DNA of 54,349 bases from Trueperaceae bacterium (GCA_036381035.1 DASVDQ010000084.1:1-54349), one strand, 5' to 3'. Shown: positions 24,526-33,509, counted from the first letter of the stretch. Program-made: numbers and translations. Notes: generated from the letters alone by a model not told the origin.

Positions 24526-26825
24526 GGCGGCGACGTCTCGCGGACCCGGCGCGGCGTCTCCGTCGTCGCGCCCTGAAGCGGCGGCCCTCGCGAGCCCCGG
24601 CGCGGCGGCCCCGCGCGGGCCGCGCCCACCGGAGGCTCCTCGCGGCGTGGGGCCTCGCGCTGCTCGCGGCCTGCGGCGCGCCGACGCCGCCGCAGGAGCC
24701 GCCGAGCGAGCCGATCGTGCCCGAGACCACGGTGGTCCTCGGCGACCAGGAGCGGTCGGCCCTGCTCGAGGTGCGGGACGACGGCACGCTGCTCTTCGCC
24801 GCGGACGCGGCGCCGGCGCTCGACGACGAGTCGGTGGTCGTCAGCGAGCCGACCGCGGCGGCCCCCAACGGCCTGCTGCGGAAGGTGACAGGCGTGAGCG
24901 AGCAGGGCGGGCAGGTCGTCGTCGAGACCCGCCAGGCGAAGCTCGAGGAGGCCGTGTACCAGGGCGAGGCGCACGCGGAGTTCACGCTCTCCCCCGCCGA
25001 CGTGGCGTCCGCGACGCCGCTCGCCGCGGGCGTGACCCTGGGCCAGGCGGAGGCGCGGCGGCCGGCCGGTGACGAGGCCGAGAGGGTCCGTGGCGCCGCC
25101 GGCGCGGCGGGCGACGCCGCCGAAGCGGCCGAGGCCCCTCCGCCCCACGACGGCGCGGTCGAGGCCCCAGCCGGCGCGGCCGAGGCCCCGGCGCCGGCCG
25201 CCGACGCCAGGTTCGAGGTGGGCTTCGACGACGTCGTCGTCTTCGACCTCGACGGGGACGAGGCGACGAAGGACGACCAGGTGCGCGTGAGCGGCGAGGT
25301 CGGCTTCGAGGCCTCGTTCGACCTCGACATCGACCTCGACTACGACTTCCCCTTCGACGTCGACCTCGAGTTCAGCGTCAGGGCCGGCCTCGAGCAGAGC
25401 GCCGAGCTGGAGGTCGAGGGCGACCTGGAGGGCGAGCTCGCGGGCGAGGTGGAGGTCGCGCGCTACGACTTCGACCCCATCGTCATCTACCTGGGGCCGG
25501 TGCCCCTCGTGTTCACGCCGCGCCTCACCCTGCTCCTCTCGGCCAGCGGCGAGCTGAGCGCGCACGTGACCTACCAGGCGACGGAGGAGGCGGTCGCCGC
25601 CGTGGGCGTGGCGTACGACGAGGACGAGGGCTTCGAGGACCTCAGCGACCTGTCGCTCGACTTCGGCGGCGAGGGCGCCGACTTCGAGGCCCGGGCGCTC
25701 GTGAAGGGCAAGGCCAGCATCAAGTTCGACCTGTTCCTCTACGGCCTCGTGGGCCCCTACGGCCGCCTCGACGCCTACCTGGAGCTCGACGGCAAGGTCC
25801 CGCGCTCGCCCACCTGGCTGCTCTACGGCGGCGTGGACGGCTGGATCGGCATCGACAGCGTGGACGTGCTGGACATCAGCTACGACAAGAAGGTCCTCGA
25901 GTACCGCGAGGAGATCGCGCGGGCCGGCAACGGTCCCCCGACCGTGGAGATCACCGCCGGCGGCGGCGAGAAGCAGCTCGACGTGCCGGTCACGTTCAGC
26001 GCCCGCCTCGTCGACCGCGAGGACGGCAACGACTGCTGCGCGGCCACCTGGACCTCTGACGTCGACGGACAGCTCGGCACCACCTCCGGCTCGTTCCCGC
26101 GCCTCGATCACACGTTCACCACGCCGGGCACGAGGACGGTCACCGTCAGGGCCGTGGACGCGGACGGCGCGATCGCCAAGGACACCGTGGCCGTGACGGT
26201 GGTCAACACGCCGCCGACCCTCGGCATCGACAAGCCGACCGCGGGCGAGGAGGTGTACGCGGGCCTGCCTTACGTGGTGCGCGGGACGTCGCACGACCCG
26301 AACGAGCCGGACCAGAGCCTGGCCTGCGAGGCCCTCCACTGGTCGAGCAGCCTCATCACCGACGACGTGCCCGCCGCCGGCTGCGAGATCACGGCCACCT
26401 TCGACCCTCCCGGAACGCGCACGCTGACGCTCTCCGCCACCGACTCTCACGGCGCCGCCTCCACCACCTCGGTCTCGTTCGTCGTCGTCGAGCCGCCCGC
26501 GGTCACGCCGCCGGCGGTGAGGATCGTCAGCCCGCGGAACCGCGCGGTCATCGACCCGGCCGAAGAGGTCCTGCTCGAGGCGGAGGCGACAGACCCCGAG
26601 GGCGAGGCCCTCACGTACGAGTGGTCGCTGACCTACCAGACGACCTCCGGCCCCGAGACCGTGCCGGTCGGCACGGGCAACGGCATCACCTGGGTGCCCG
26701 AGGAGACCCTCGACCTGGGGTTCTGCGAGGTGAGCCTCTACGCCCAGCTCGACGCGGCGGTCACCAACGAGTCGGGGGCGACGGGCAGGGACTACGTGCA
26801 GGTCTGGATCCTGCGGATCTGCTGA
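24522..26825 (+). CDS. Large lipoprotein with C-terminal PKD/Ig-like domains
   Basis: 767 residues; the GTG start overlaps the previous stop (GTGA). An Arg-rich N-region (1-38) leads to the lipobox LAAC with Cys51. A Glu/Ala/Pro-rich linker (about 165-228) comes before a beta-rich acidic region of alternating D/E-V-D-L (about 230-460) that reads like repeated amphipathic strands. After it come three Ig/PKD-like domains (NGPPTVEITAGGG, NTPPTLGIDKPTAG, TPPAVRIVSPRNRAV), with paired cysteines. Presumably exported together with the upstream repeat lipoprotein as a surface pair; function unknown. Confidence 0.78.
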   Translation: MRRRRLADPARRLRRRALKRRPSRAPARRPRAGRAHRRLLAAWGLALLAACGAPTPPQEPPSEPIVPETTVVLGDQERSALLEVRDDGTLLFAADAAPALDDESVVVSEPTAAAPNGLLRKVTGVSEQGGQVVVETRQAKLEEAVYQGEAHAEFTLSPADVASATPLAAGVTLGQAEARRPAGDEAERVRGAAGAAGDAAEAAEAPPPHDGAVEAPAGAAEAPAPAADARFEVGFDDVVVFDLDGDEATKDDQVRVSGEVGFEASFDLDIDLDYDFPFDVDLEFSVRAGLEQSAELEVEGDLEGELAGEVEVARYDFDPIVIYLGPVPLVFTPRLTLLLSASGELSAHVTYQATEEAVAAVGVAYDEDEGFEDLSDLSLDFGGEGADFEARALVKGKASIKFDLFLYGLVGPYGRLDAYLELDGKVPRSPTWLLYGGVDGWIGIDSVDVLDISYDKKVLEYREEIARAGNGPPTVEITAGGGEKQLDVPVTFSARLVDREDGNDCCAATWTSDVDGQLGTTSGSFPRLDHTFTTPGTRTVTVRAVDADGAIAKDTVAVTVVNTPPTLGIDKPTAGEEVYAGLPYVVRGTSHDPNEPDQSLACEALHWSSSLITDDVPAAGCEITATFDPPGTRTLTLSATDSHGAASTTSVSFVVVEPPAVTPPAVRIVSPRNRAVIDPAEEVLLEAEATDPEGEALTYEWSLTYQTTSGPETVPVGTGNGITWVPEETLDLGFCEVSLYAQLDAAVTNESGATGRDYVQVWILRIC

Positions 26826-26851
26826 GGCTCCGGTGCGCTGGGCCTCTCGGA

Positions 26852-26881
26852 GCCGGCCGGCCCGTCATCGGGCCGGCCGGC
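26852..26881. terminator. Strong bidirectional hairpin between convergent genes
   Basis: GCCGGCCGGCCCG, a TCAT loop and CGGGCCGGCCGGC form a perfect 13-bp stem in the 87-base gap between the converging lipoprotein and LolA-like genes. There is no T tract on either side, but position and stability make it a likely shared terminator. Confidence 0.7.
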
Positions 26882-26912
26882 CCGCTTCCGGCCCGGCCTC
26901 CGCGCCGTCGCG

Positions 26913-27641
26913 CTACCGGAACAGCGACTCGTCGATGGGCTCGTTGATCGTGACGCTCTCGTAGCGGACGGAGCCGAACGGCGTGGCCGCCCCGCCGCTG
27001 ACCTCGTAGATGTCGGCGTCGTAGAACAGCCCGCCCTCCACCTTCGGCTCGCCGGTGAACACGTAGACGAGGTCCGTGCCCTCGGCCGGTACGACCTGGC
27101 CGATGAGGCGGCCGGAGTCGTCGAACACCCAGCGGATCGTGCTGGCGTCGATGCCGGCGCCGGGGACGCCGAAGTCGCCCGTGTACGTGACCTGGTGGCC
27201 GGCGAGGACGTCGGCGTAGCTGACCACGCCGTCGTAGGTGGCCACGGCGTCGGGGTCGTCGAGGAGGTTGGCGAGACCGTCGTGGTCGAACGCGCCGTCG
27301 AACAACGAGTCCATGCCGGGCGGGACGGGCAGCGACATGCCGTCGATCTTCATGACGGTGGCGCCGTCCTGGTGGACCATCGTCGTGGCCATGCCCTCGA
27401 TCTCCGAGACCGCCGCGGCGCGCTTGCCCGGGAAGTCGATGACCATGCGCATGGTCGTGACGAGCTCGTCGCCGTCGTTGTAGAGGGTCATCGTCATGGT
27501 CTGGTCGAGCGTCGTGACCTCGCCGGCGCCCCGCCCGGGGTTCATGCCCTCGAGGAGCTCCCTGGCCCTGTCGTCGACCTGCGCCTGGGCGAGGCCCGCC
27601 GCGAGCAGCAGGGCGACGACCGCGAAGGTTCGCTTGTTCAT
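26913..27641 (-). CDS. LolA-like outer-membrane-lipoprotein-sorting family protein
   Basis: 242 residues with a clean signal peptide (about 1-20, LLLAAGLAQA before QVDD). The mature part has the half-barrel pattern of LolA/LppX-like proteins: TLDQTMTMTLYN, a strand-rich MRMVIDFPGKRAA region, MVHQDGATVMKIDG, and the closing TINEPIDESLFR, a common end of this family. Probably carries a hydrophobic ligand such as a lipoprotein acyl chain in the envelope. The ATG overlaps the stop of the upstream VOC gene by 4 nt (ATGA), so the two are coupled. Confidence 0.75.
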   Translation of the reverse strand: MNKRTFAVVALLLAAGLAQAQVDDRARELLEGMNPGRGAGEVTTLDQTMTMTLYNDGDELVTTMRMVIDFPGKRAAAVSEIEGMATTMVHQDGATVMKIDGMSLPVPPGMDSLFDGAFDHDGLANLLDDPDAVATYDGVVSYADVLAGHQVTYTGDFGVPGAGIDASTIRWVFDDSGRLIGQVVPAEGTDLVYVFTGEPKVEGGLFYDADIYEVSGGAATPFGSVRYESVTINEPIDESLFR

Positions 27642-28567
27642 GGCCTCAAGCTAGCCGATGGGCCGAGGACCAGGAAGTGCACCTGCGTGCCCCAGGGGTC
27701 CGCGGCGGTGACCGTGTCCCCGTCGTCCCCGGGGGCGCCGGTCCCCGCGTCGGCCAGGCGCCGCCTGAGCGCCGCCAGGTCCGCCTCTTCCACCAGCACC
27801 TCGAACGACTCGAGGCCGAGGGCGGGTACCCGCGGGCCCGCGCCGCGGCTCTCCCAGACGTTCATGCCCACGTGATGGTGGTAGCCGCCGGCCGCGGCGA
27901 ACAGGGCGCCGCTCCAGCCCGCGGCCGTGACCTCGAAGCCCACGCGGTCGACGTAGAAGGCCCTGGCGGACGCCAGGTCGCCCACCTTCAGGTGCACGTG
28001 GCCCACCCGCGCCGCCGCGCCCACCGGAGCCCGCGGCTCGCCGGCCCCCTGGTGGTGCTCGCGGATGAAGGCGTTCGGGTCGAGCGCGAGGGAGTCCATG
28101 GCGACCTGCCCGTCGTCCCAGCGCCACCTGTCGCGGGGGCGGTCCCAGTACAGCTCCAGGCCGTTGCCCTCCGGGTCCTGGAGGTAGAAGGCCAGGCTCA
28201 CCAGGTGGTCGGCGCTGCCCGCGTAGCGCCCGTCGGCGCGCGTGGCCGAGGCGTAGAGCGCGGCGGCCAGGTCGGCCCGGTCGGCGAAGAGGACTGCGAC
28301 GTGGTACAGGCCGGCCGACCGCGGCGGCGAGGGAGCCAGCTCGGGCCGGTGCACGAGCGCGAGGACCGGCTCGCCGCGGCTGCCCAGCACGCGCTCGCCG
28401 TCCCGCTCGGCGACCACCTCGAGCCCCACGCCCTGCTCGTAGAAGGGGCTGACGCGCTCGAGGTCGCGCACCCGCAGACGCACCGCGCCCAAACGCGTGG
28501 CCGGCCCCAGCTTCCCGTCGGCCGGTCCGCCCGGCGCCGCTCCGCTCTCCGCCATGGCCCGCATCAT
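27638..28567 (-). CDS. Two-domain VOC family protein (CatE-like extradiol dioxygenase/glyoxalase fold)
   Basis: 309 residues with two VOC modules. Module 1 (about 26-145) opens with LGAVRLRVRDLERVSPFYE and holds His in LYHVAVL and Glu in GNGLELYWD. Module 2 (about 185-300) opens with RVGHVHLKVGDLASARAFYV and has a YHHHVGMNVW segment. The layout matches Bacillus CatE-type catechol 2,3-dioxygenases, which use Fe(II) or Mn(II). The substrate is uncertain and no aromatic-degradation genes are near. First gene of a two-gene operon with the LolA-like protein. Start ATG at 28567; a second ATG follows immediately. Confidence 0.85.
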   Translation of the reverse strand: MMRAMAESGAAPGGPADGKLGPATRLGAVRLRVRDLERVSPFYEQGVGLEVVAERDGERVLGSRGEPVLALVHRPELAPSPPRSAGLYHVAVLFADRADLAAALYASATRADGRYAGSADHLVSLAFYLQDPEGNGLELYWDRPRDRWRWDDGQVAMDSLALDPNAFIREHHQGAGEPRAPVGAAARVGHVHLKVGDLASARAFYVDRVGFEVTAAGWSGALFAAAGGYHHHVGMNVWESRGAGPRVPALGLESFEVLVEEADLAALRRRLADAGTGAPGDDGDTVTAADPWGTQVHFLVLGPSASLRP

Positions 28568-28598
28568 GGACCGGCGGAGGACGGGCCATCATGGGCGC

Positions 28599-30092
28599 GT
28601 GGACGAGCCACCCCTTGCCGTCGGCGGCGAACGCCTGCCGCTGATGATCGACCTCTCCGGACCGGAGGTGACGCCCGACGAGCGCGCCCTGCTGGCCGAG
28701 CGACGCGTCGCCGGCGTCTGCCTCTTCGGCCGGAACGTGCGCGACCGCTTCCAGGTCGCCGACTACGTAGCCGCGCTGCGCGACCTGGCGGGCGAGGACC
28801 TCGTCGTGGCCATCGACCAGGAGGGCGGCGGGGTCGTGCGCCTCTGCGACGTCCCCGTGCCGCCGGCGGCCATGGCCCTCGGCGCGGCCGACGACCCCGG
28901 CCTCACCCGCGCCGTCGCGTCGGCGGCCGCGCGCGGACTGCGCTCCGTGGGCGTGAACCTCGACTTCGCCCCCGTCGCCGACGTGAACTCCAACCCCGCG
29001 AACCCGGTCATCGCCGACAGGTCGTTCGGCTCCGACCCCGCGCTGGTGGCGCGGCACGTGGCGGCGTTCGTCGAGGGGCTGCAGGCGGAGGGCGTGGGCG
29101 CGACGCTGAAGCACTTCCCCGGCCACGGCGACACCGGAGTGGACTCGCACCTCGACCTGCCCACTGTCGCGAGGCCGCTCGAGGAGCTGCGGCGCGTGGA
29201 GCTGCCGCCGTTCGCGGCGGGCGTGCGGGCCGGAGCGTCCGCCGTGATGAGCGCCCACATCGTGGTGCCGGCGCTCGACCCCGACCTGCCCAGCACCCTC
29301 TCGCCGGCGGCGCTGCGCGGCCTGCTGCGCGAGGAGCTCGGCTTCGACGGCGTGATCGTGACCGACGCCCTGGACATGCGCGCCATCAGCGACAGGTGGC
29401 CGGCGCCGGCAGCGTCCGTGATGGCGCTGGCGGCCGGGGCGGACCTCCCGCTGACGCTGGGGACCGTACGGCAGCACGACGCCACGCTCCGCGCCGTCGA
29501 CGCGGCGCTGGCGGAGGGTCGCCTCGACGCCGCGGAGGTCGCGGCCTCGCTGGGACGCGTGGCCCGCCTGTCCGCGCGCTTCTCCGGCCGCCGCGGCGAC
29601 CCCGCGGACGCCTGGCGGGACGGCGACGAGGCGCTCCTGGCCGAGGCCGCGCGCCGGGGCCTCGTCGTGACGGGCGAGCCGCCCCGCCTGTGGCCGGGCG
29701 CGACGGTGCTGCTGGTAGCCAGGCCGCAGGTGAGGGCCTCGGCGGCCGCGCAGGTGACGGTGCGTCCGGCCGACCCGCTCGAACGGGCGTTGCGGGAGCG
29801 CGGCGTGGCGGTGAGACGCCTCGATCCCACCGAGCCGCGCGGCGACCTCCGCGCCCTCCTCGCCGGCGCCGACGCGCTTCTCTACGCCTCCACCACGCGC
29901 ACGCTGCCGCCGCGGGAGGAGCTGGACGCCGCCTCCGGCCTCGCGTCGGCGGCCGGCGGCGCGGGCGTGCCGTTCGTGCACATCGCGCTGTGGAACCCGT
30001 ACGCGGCCGAGCGCGTGCCCGGACCGGCGATCGTCGCGTTCGGCTTCCGCGACCTGCAGGCCCGCGCGGTGGCAGAGAGGCTCGTCGGCTGA
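28599..30092 (+). CDS. nagZ: Beta-N-acetylglucosaminidase, glycoside hydrolase family 3
   Basis: 497 residues from the GTG at 28599, which a CATCAT hexamer precedes by 6 nt. Family GH3 N-domain: IDQEGGGVVRL, NLDFAPVADVN, the NagZ signature KHFPGHGDTGVDSH (171-184, with the D-S-H acid/base dyad), and the nucleophile D256 in VTDALDM. After about residue 335 an extra domain is present, as in the two-domain Bacillus NagZ. There is no signal peptide, so it is probably cytosolic, removing GlcNAc from imported GlcNAc-anhydroMurNAc or muropeptides. It feeds AnmK and MurQ, both in this window. Confidence 0.93.
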   Translation: MDEPPLAVGGERLPLMIDLSGPEVTPDERALLAERRVAGVCLFGRNVRDRFQVADYVAALRDLAGEDLVVAIDQEGGGVVRLCDVPVPPAAMALGAADDPGLTRAVASAAARGLRSVGVNLDFAPVADVNSNPANPVIADRSFGSDPALVARHVAAFVEGLQAEGVGATLKHFPGHGDTGVDSHLDLPTVARPLEELRRVELPPFAAGVRAGASAVMSAHIVVPALDPDLPSTLSPAALRGLLREELGFDGVIVTDALDMRAISDRWPAPAASVMALAAGADLPLTLGTVRQHDATLRAVDAALAEGRLDAAEVAASLGRVARLSARFSGRRGDPADAWRDGDEALLAEAARRGLVVTGEPPRLWPGATVLLVARPQVRASAAAQVTVRPADPLERALRERGVAVRRLDPTEPRGDLRALLAGADALLYASTTRTLPPREELDAASGLASAAGGAGVPFVHIALWNPYAAERVPGPAIVAFGFRDLQARAVAERLVG

Positions 30093-30124
30093 GGAGCGGA
30101 GCGTCGCACGGACGCGAGGCCCCC

Positions 30125-30149
30125 CTGAGGCAGCAGGCCCGCGCCTCAG
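30125..30149. terminator. Possible shared terminator hairpin between nagZ and the MFS gene
   Basis: CTGAGGC and GCCTCAG form a 7-bp perfect stem around an 11-base loop in the 106-base gap between two converging genes. No T tract is seen. Confidence 0.4.
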
Positions 30150-30198
30150 TCAGACGGGGCGCGTGCGGCGGTCAGCCCTCACGCGGCGCGCCGGCGCC

Positions 30199-31473
30199 TC
30201 AGGCGGTGCTCGCGGTCGTCTCCGCCGCACGCCCCTCGACGCGACGGCGCTTGGCGGCGGTGACGAGCGCCGCGCCCACGACCATCGAGACGGCCAGCGA
30301 GTAGAACAGCGCCCTGTTGCCGAAGACGTCCATCATCGCGCCCACCAGCGGGGGGCCGGCGATCGAGGCCGCCGAGCCGAACAGGTAGTACATGCCGGTG
30401 TAGAAGCCAGTCTGCGCCTCGCCGCCCTGGTTCACGACCAGCGGGTAGGCCGGCACCTGCACCAGCGCCCAGGCGGCGCCGCCGAGGGCGAGCACGACGC
30501 GCGCCGAGGAGACGTCGGCGACGAGGGTGGCGAGGACCGCGGCCACGGCCATCGTCAGGGCGCCGATGCGCATGGTGCTGGCCGACCCGATCCTCCGCGC
30601 CAGCAGGCCGGCGGGCACCGCCGCGGCGACGTAGGCGATCATCGTGGCCGCGATGGTCGGCCCCGCCATGCCGGCCGAGATGCCCAGCGTCTGCGTGGCG
30701 AAGGTGCTGAACTGCGCCTCGAGCGCCGAGTAGCCGAAGAAGACGGCGAACACGGCGAGCAGCAGCACGCCGGCGCCGCCCCTCTCCTCCACGACGAGCT
30801 GCCTGACGTCGCGGAACAGGCCCTGCAGGGCCGGCGCCTCCTCGGCCGCGGCGCCGCCCGTGGCGAAGGGCGGGTGGCGGTCGGCGGCGAGCAGCACGAG
30901 GACCAGGGCGATGACGATGAGCACGCCGCCGCCGGCGAAGGGCAGCCAGTGCGCGGCGTCGAACAGCGGCGACAGCAGCAGCAGGCCGATGGCCCCGCCC
31001 GCTGCGGCCATGAGCGTGATGACCCCGTTCGCCGAGCTCCGCTCCCGGGGCGGGACGTGGTCGGGCATCAGGGCCACGAGCGGCGCCCGGAACAGCGTGA
31101 TCGTGAGCAGGAAGACGACGTCGACGGAGAGGAGCGTCCACAGGGTGGCGTCGGCCAGCGGCAGCGCCGTGAACAGCAGCGCCGAGAGGGGCATCGCCGC
31201 CAACAGGAACGGGATGCGCTTGCCGAGGCGTCCGCCCAGGCGGTCGGACCAGGCGCCGACGACGGGCAGCATCAGCACGGCGATGACGTTGTCGAGCGCC
31301 ATGATCGTGCCGCGCACCCCGGCGCTCGCCACGAACTGCGCCAGCAAGAGCGGCATGAAGGTGTTGTAGAGGGCCCACACCGCCGCCAGGCCCAGGGAGC
31401 CGGAGCCCAGGCCCATGAGCCTGAGCGTCGAGATGCTCCTGGCGCGCTCGGCGTGGGAGACGGCCCGCGGCAT
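30199..31473 (-). CDS. Major facilitator superfamily transporter (sugar/SLC45-like)
   Basis: 424 residues and about 12 transmembrane helices. The loop 2-3 motif is WSDRLGGRLGKRIPFLL, typical of GPH/SLC45-like sugar carriers; further helices carry FRAPLVALMPDHVPPRERSSANG and GFYTGMYYLFGSAAS. Substrate unknown; converging next to nagZ, a saccharide is plausible. Start ATG at 31473, with TAACAT 8 nt upstream; the open frame beyond it is a composition artefact. Confidence 0.88.
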   Translation of the reverse strand: MPRAVSHAERARSISTLRLMGLGSGSLGLAAVWALYNTFMPLLLAQFVASAGVRGTIMALDNVIAVLMLPVVGAWSDRLGGRLGKRIPFLLAAMPLSALLFTALPLADATLWTLLSVDVVFLLTITLFRAPLVALMPDHVPPRERSSANGVITLMAAAGGAIGLLLLSPLFDAAHWLPFAGGGVLIVIALVLVLLAADRHPPFATGGAAAEEAPALQGLFRDVRQLVVEERGGAGVLLLAVFAVFFGYSALEAQFSTFATQTLGISAGMAGPTIAATMIAYVAAAVPAGLLARRIGSASTMRIGALTMAVAAVLATLVADVSSARVVLALGGAAWALVQVPAYPLVVNQGGEAQTGFYTGMYYLFGSAASIAGPPLVGAMMDVFGNRALFYSLAVSMVVGAALVTAAKRRRVEGRAAETTASTA

Positions 31474-31481
31474 GCCCGGCG

Positions 31482-31487
31482 ATGTTA
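31482..31487 (-). promoter_or_regulatory. -10 element TAACAT, near-leaderless start
   Basis: Minus-strand TAACAT ends 8 nt before the ATG of the MFS gene, with no Shine-Dalgarno sequence between. Confidence 0.45.
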
Positions 31488-31721
31488 CGACGGTCGGTCC
31501 GGGCCTCTCGACCGAGGCGGCTTCACCAGGCCTTCGTCCTCGGGCCCCGGCCACCGTATGGGACGGGTCGCCGGCGCCGGGCTGGAGACCTGCCGGTGGG
31601 GTGGTCGGGGACCCCCAGGGGGGCGGGCGGCAGGCCCGTCCGGGGACCTGCACGACTCCCACCCGCGCGTCATCGTTCCCACGGGCGCGGTCCCTACGTT
31701 GGGCGGCGAACGGAGGGGGCC

Positions 31722-32603
31722 ATGAGCGAGGGCGAGACAGCCAAGCTGCGCGAGCGCGGCGGCATGCCGGCGCAGGAGCAGGACAGGCAGCCGGGACGAG
31801 AGCACGAGATGGTGCCCGCGCCCCAGTACGAGGGCGCGGAGTACAAGGCGGCCGGCAAGCTCGAGGGCAAGGTCGCCGTCATCACCGGCGGCGACAGCGG
31901 CATCGGCAGGTCGGTGGCGGTGCACTTCGCGAAGGAGGGCGCCGACGTGGCGATCCTCTACCTCGAGGAGGACCGGGACGCCGCGCAGGTGAAGGAGGAC
32001 GTCGAGGCGCTGGGCCGCCGGGCGCTGCTCATCAGGGGCGACGTGGGCGACCCGGGGTTCTGCCGGGAGGCCGTGGAGAAGATCGTCGCGGAGCTCGGCC
32101 GCGTGGACGTCCTCGTGAACAACGCCGCCGAGCAGCACGACGCGCACGCTCTCGAGGAGATCAGCGACGAGCAGCTCGCGAAGACGTTCAGGACGAACGT
32201 CTTCGCGCAGTTCTACCTGACGCGGGCCGCGCTGCCGCACCTGCAGGAGGGCGCGAGCATCATCAACTCCACCTCGATCACGGCCTACCGGGGCAGCCCG
32301 CACCTGATGGACTACGCCGCGACGAAGGGCGCGATCCTCGCGTTCACCCGCTCGCTGGCGACGAACCTGGCCGGCCGGGGGATCAGGGTCAACGCCGTGG
32401 CGCCGGGCCCCATCTGGACGCCACTGATCCCGGCGAGCTTCCCGGCGGAGGAGGTCGCCCAGTTCGGCGTCGACCAGCCGCTGGGTCGACCCGGCCAGCC
32501 CGAGGAGGTGGCGCCGGCCTACGTCTACCTGGCGTCCCGCGACTCGTCCTACGTGACGGGCCAGACGATCCACGTCAACGGCGGGGAGATCGTGGGGGGC
32601 TGA
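31722..32603 (+). CDS. SDR family oxidoreductase (YhxC/YghA-like)
   Basis: 293 residues. A polar N-terminal extension of about 45 residues (QPGREHEMVP, then AAGKLEGKVAVITGG) is typical of this SDR branch, in which several members are general-stress or aldehyde/alcohol dehydrogenases. Cofactor motif GGDSGIGRS, NNAAEQH, catalytic Ser in INSTSIT, Tyr and Lys in DYAATKGA, and the ending TGQTIHVNGGEIVGG are all intact. NADP/NAD specificity and substrate are unknown. Start ATG at 31722 with GGAGGGGG upstream. A single gene, divergent from the MFS carrier. Confidence 0.9.
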   Translation: MSEGETAKLRERGGMPAQEQDRQPGREHEMVPAPQYEGAEYKAAGKLEGKVAVITGGDSGIGRSVAVHFAKEGADVAILYLEEDRDAAQVKEDVEALGRRALLIRGDVGDPGFCREAVEKIVAELGRVDVLVNNAAEQHDAHALEEISDEQLAKTFRTNVFAQFYLTRAALPHLQEGASIINSTSITAYRGSPHLMDYAATKGAILAFTRSLATNLAGRGIRVNAVAPGPIWTPLIPASFPAEEVAQFGVDQPLGRPGQPEEVAPAYVYLASRDSSYVTGQTIHVNGGEIVGG

Positions 32604-32662
32604 GGACGGGTCCGGGCTGGCGACTTCGCGTGAGCCGCGGTCGCCGGCGGTCCCACGGCCCG

Positions 32663-33124
32663 TCAGTCCCGACCGTAGTCGGCGTCGCCGTCGCCGGCGT
32701 CGACCTCCCCTCTCGCCAGCGCGGCGGCCTCCTCCTGCGCTGCGGCCAGCGCCGCCGCCTCCTCCTCCGCGGCCGCGCGGTCCTCGGCGGCCATCGACTT
32801 GTCGTAGGCCTCGGCCCGGTCGCGGAACAGGGCGGCGCGCGCCAGGAGCATCATCGAGACGGGCAGGGTCAGGGCGACGAAGAACAGGAGCAGCACCTCG
32901 TGCACCACGGGCCGGGTGCGCAGGACGCTGAAGGTGACGATCGAGGCGAGCGCCACGCAGGCGAGGCCGAGGCTCGCCGAGAGCGTGGGCGGGTGGACGC
33001 GGTCGTAGAAGGTGCGCATCCGCACCAGGCCGGTCGCGCCGATGAGCGCCACGGCCGCGCCGCCCAGGGCCAGCACGCCCACGACCAGGGCGACGAAGGG
33101 CGGGAGGTCGGGCGCCAGGTTCAC
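32663..33124 (-). CDS. mrpG: Mrp Na+/H+ antiporter subunit G
   Basis: 153 residues. Three transmembrane helices with the subunit G core IGATGLVRMRTFYDRVHPPTLSAS (shown as one motif region, about 28-51) and VVHEVLLLFFVALTLPVSMMLLARAA. The C-terminal 50 residues are an Ala/Glu-rich helix ending in an acidic tail, longer than usual for MrpG. GTG start at 33124 with GGAGG 7 nt upstream. Last gene of the operon, separated from mrpF by 103 bases that hold a tandem repeat. Confidence 0.9.
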   Translation of the reverse strand: MNLAPDLPPFVALVVGVLALGGAAVALIGATGLVRMRTFYDRVHPPTLSASLGLACVALASIVTFSVLRTRPVVHEVLLLFFVALTLPVSMMLLARAALFRDRAEAYDKSMAAEDRAAAEEEAAALAAAQEEAAALARGEVDAGDGDADYGRD

Positions 33125-33146
33125 GCTTCGGCCTCCGCTCTCGGGC

Positions 33147-33206
33147 GCGCGGGCCGCGTCGCCGGGTCACCCCGCCGCGCGGGCCGCGTCGCCGGGTCAC
33201 CCGGCC
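33147..33206. repeat. 30-bp tandem repeat, 2 copies, between mrpF and mrpG
   Basis: GCGCGGGCCGCG followed by TCGCCGGGTCACCC is repeated exactly at 33147-33172 and 33177-33202, a 30-bp period with identical 26-base cores. Confidence 0.75.
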
Positions 33207-33227
33207 GCGACCGGCGTTCGGCGCGCG

Positions 33228-33509
33228 TCACTCGATCACCTCGCCGCGCATGAGGAACTTCGCGACCGCCGAGGTGCTGACGAAGCCCGTGAGGGCGATG
33301 ATCAGAGCGGCCTCGAAGTAGAGCTCGGTGCCGGTCCTGACCCCGAGCATGACGATCGACAGCAGGCCGTTGACGTAGAGCGCGTCGAGGGCCATGACGC
33401 GGTCCTGCGCGCGCGGGCCCCTGATCAGGCGGTAGGCGCAGAGCACCAGGGCGACGGCCAAGAGCGCCTGCGCCGCGCCGAGGACGACGGCGAGGACCTC
33501 CCGGCTCAT
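33228..33509 (-). CDS. mrpF: Mrp Na+/H+ antiporter subunit F
   Basis: 93 residues, three transmembrane helices: LAVVLGAAQALLAVALVLC, LNGLLSIVMLGV-like (here VNGLLSIVMLGV) and ALIIALTGFVSTSAVAKFL. The conserved RLIRGPRAQDRVMALDAL segment between helices 1 and 2 identifies the subunit. ATG at 33509 overlaps the mrpE stop by 4 nt (ATGA); GGAG lies upstream. Confidence 0.92.
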   Translation of the reverse strand: MSREVLAVVLGAAQALLAVALVLCAYRLIRGPRAQDRVMALDALYVNGLLSIVMLGVRTGTELYFEAALIIALTGFVSTSAVAKFLMRGEVIE

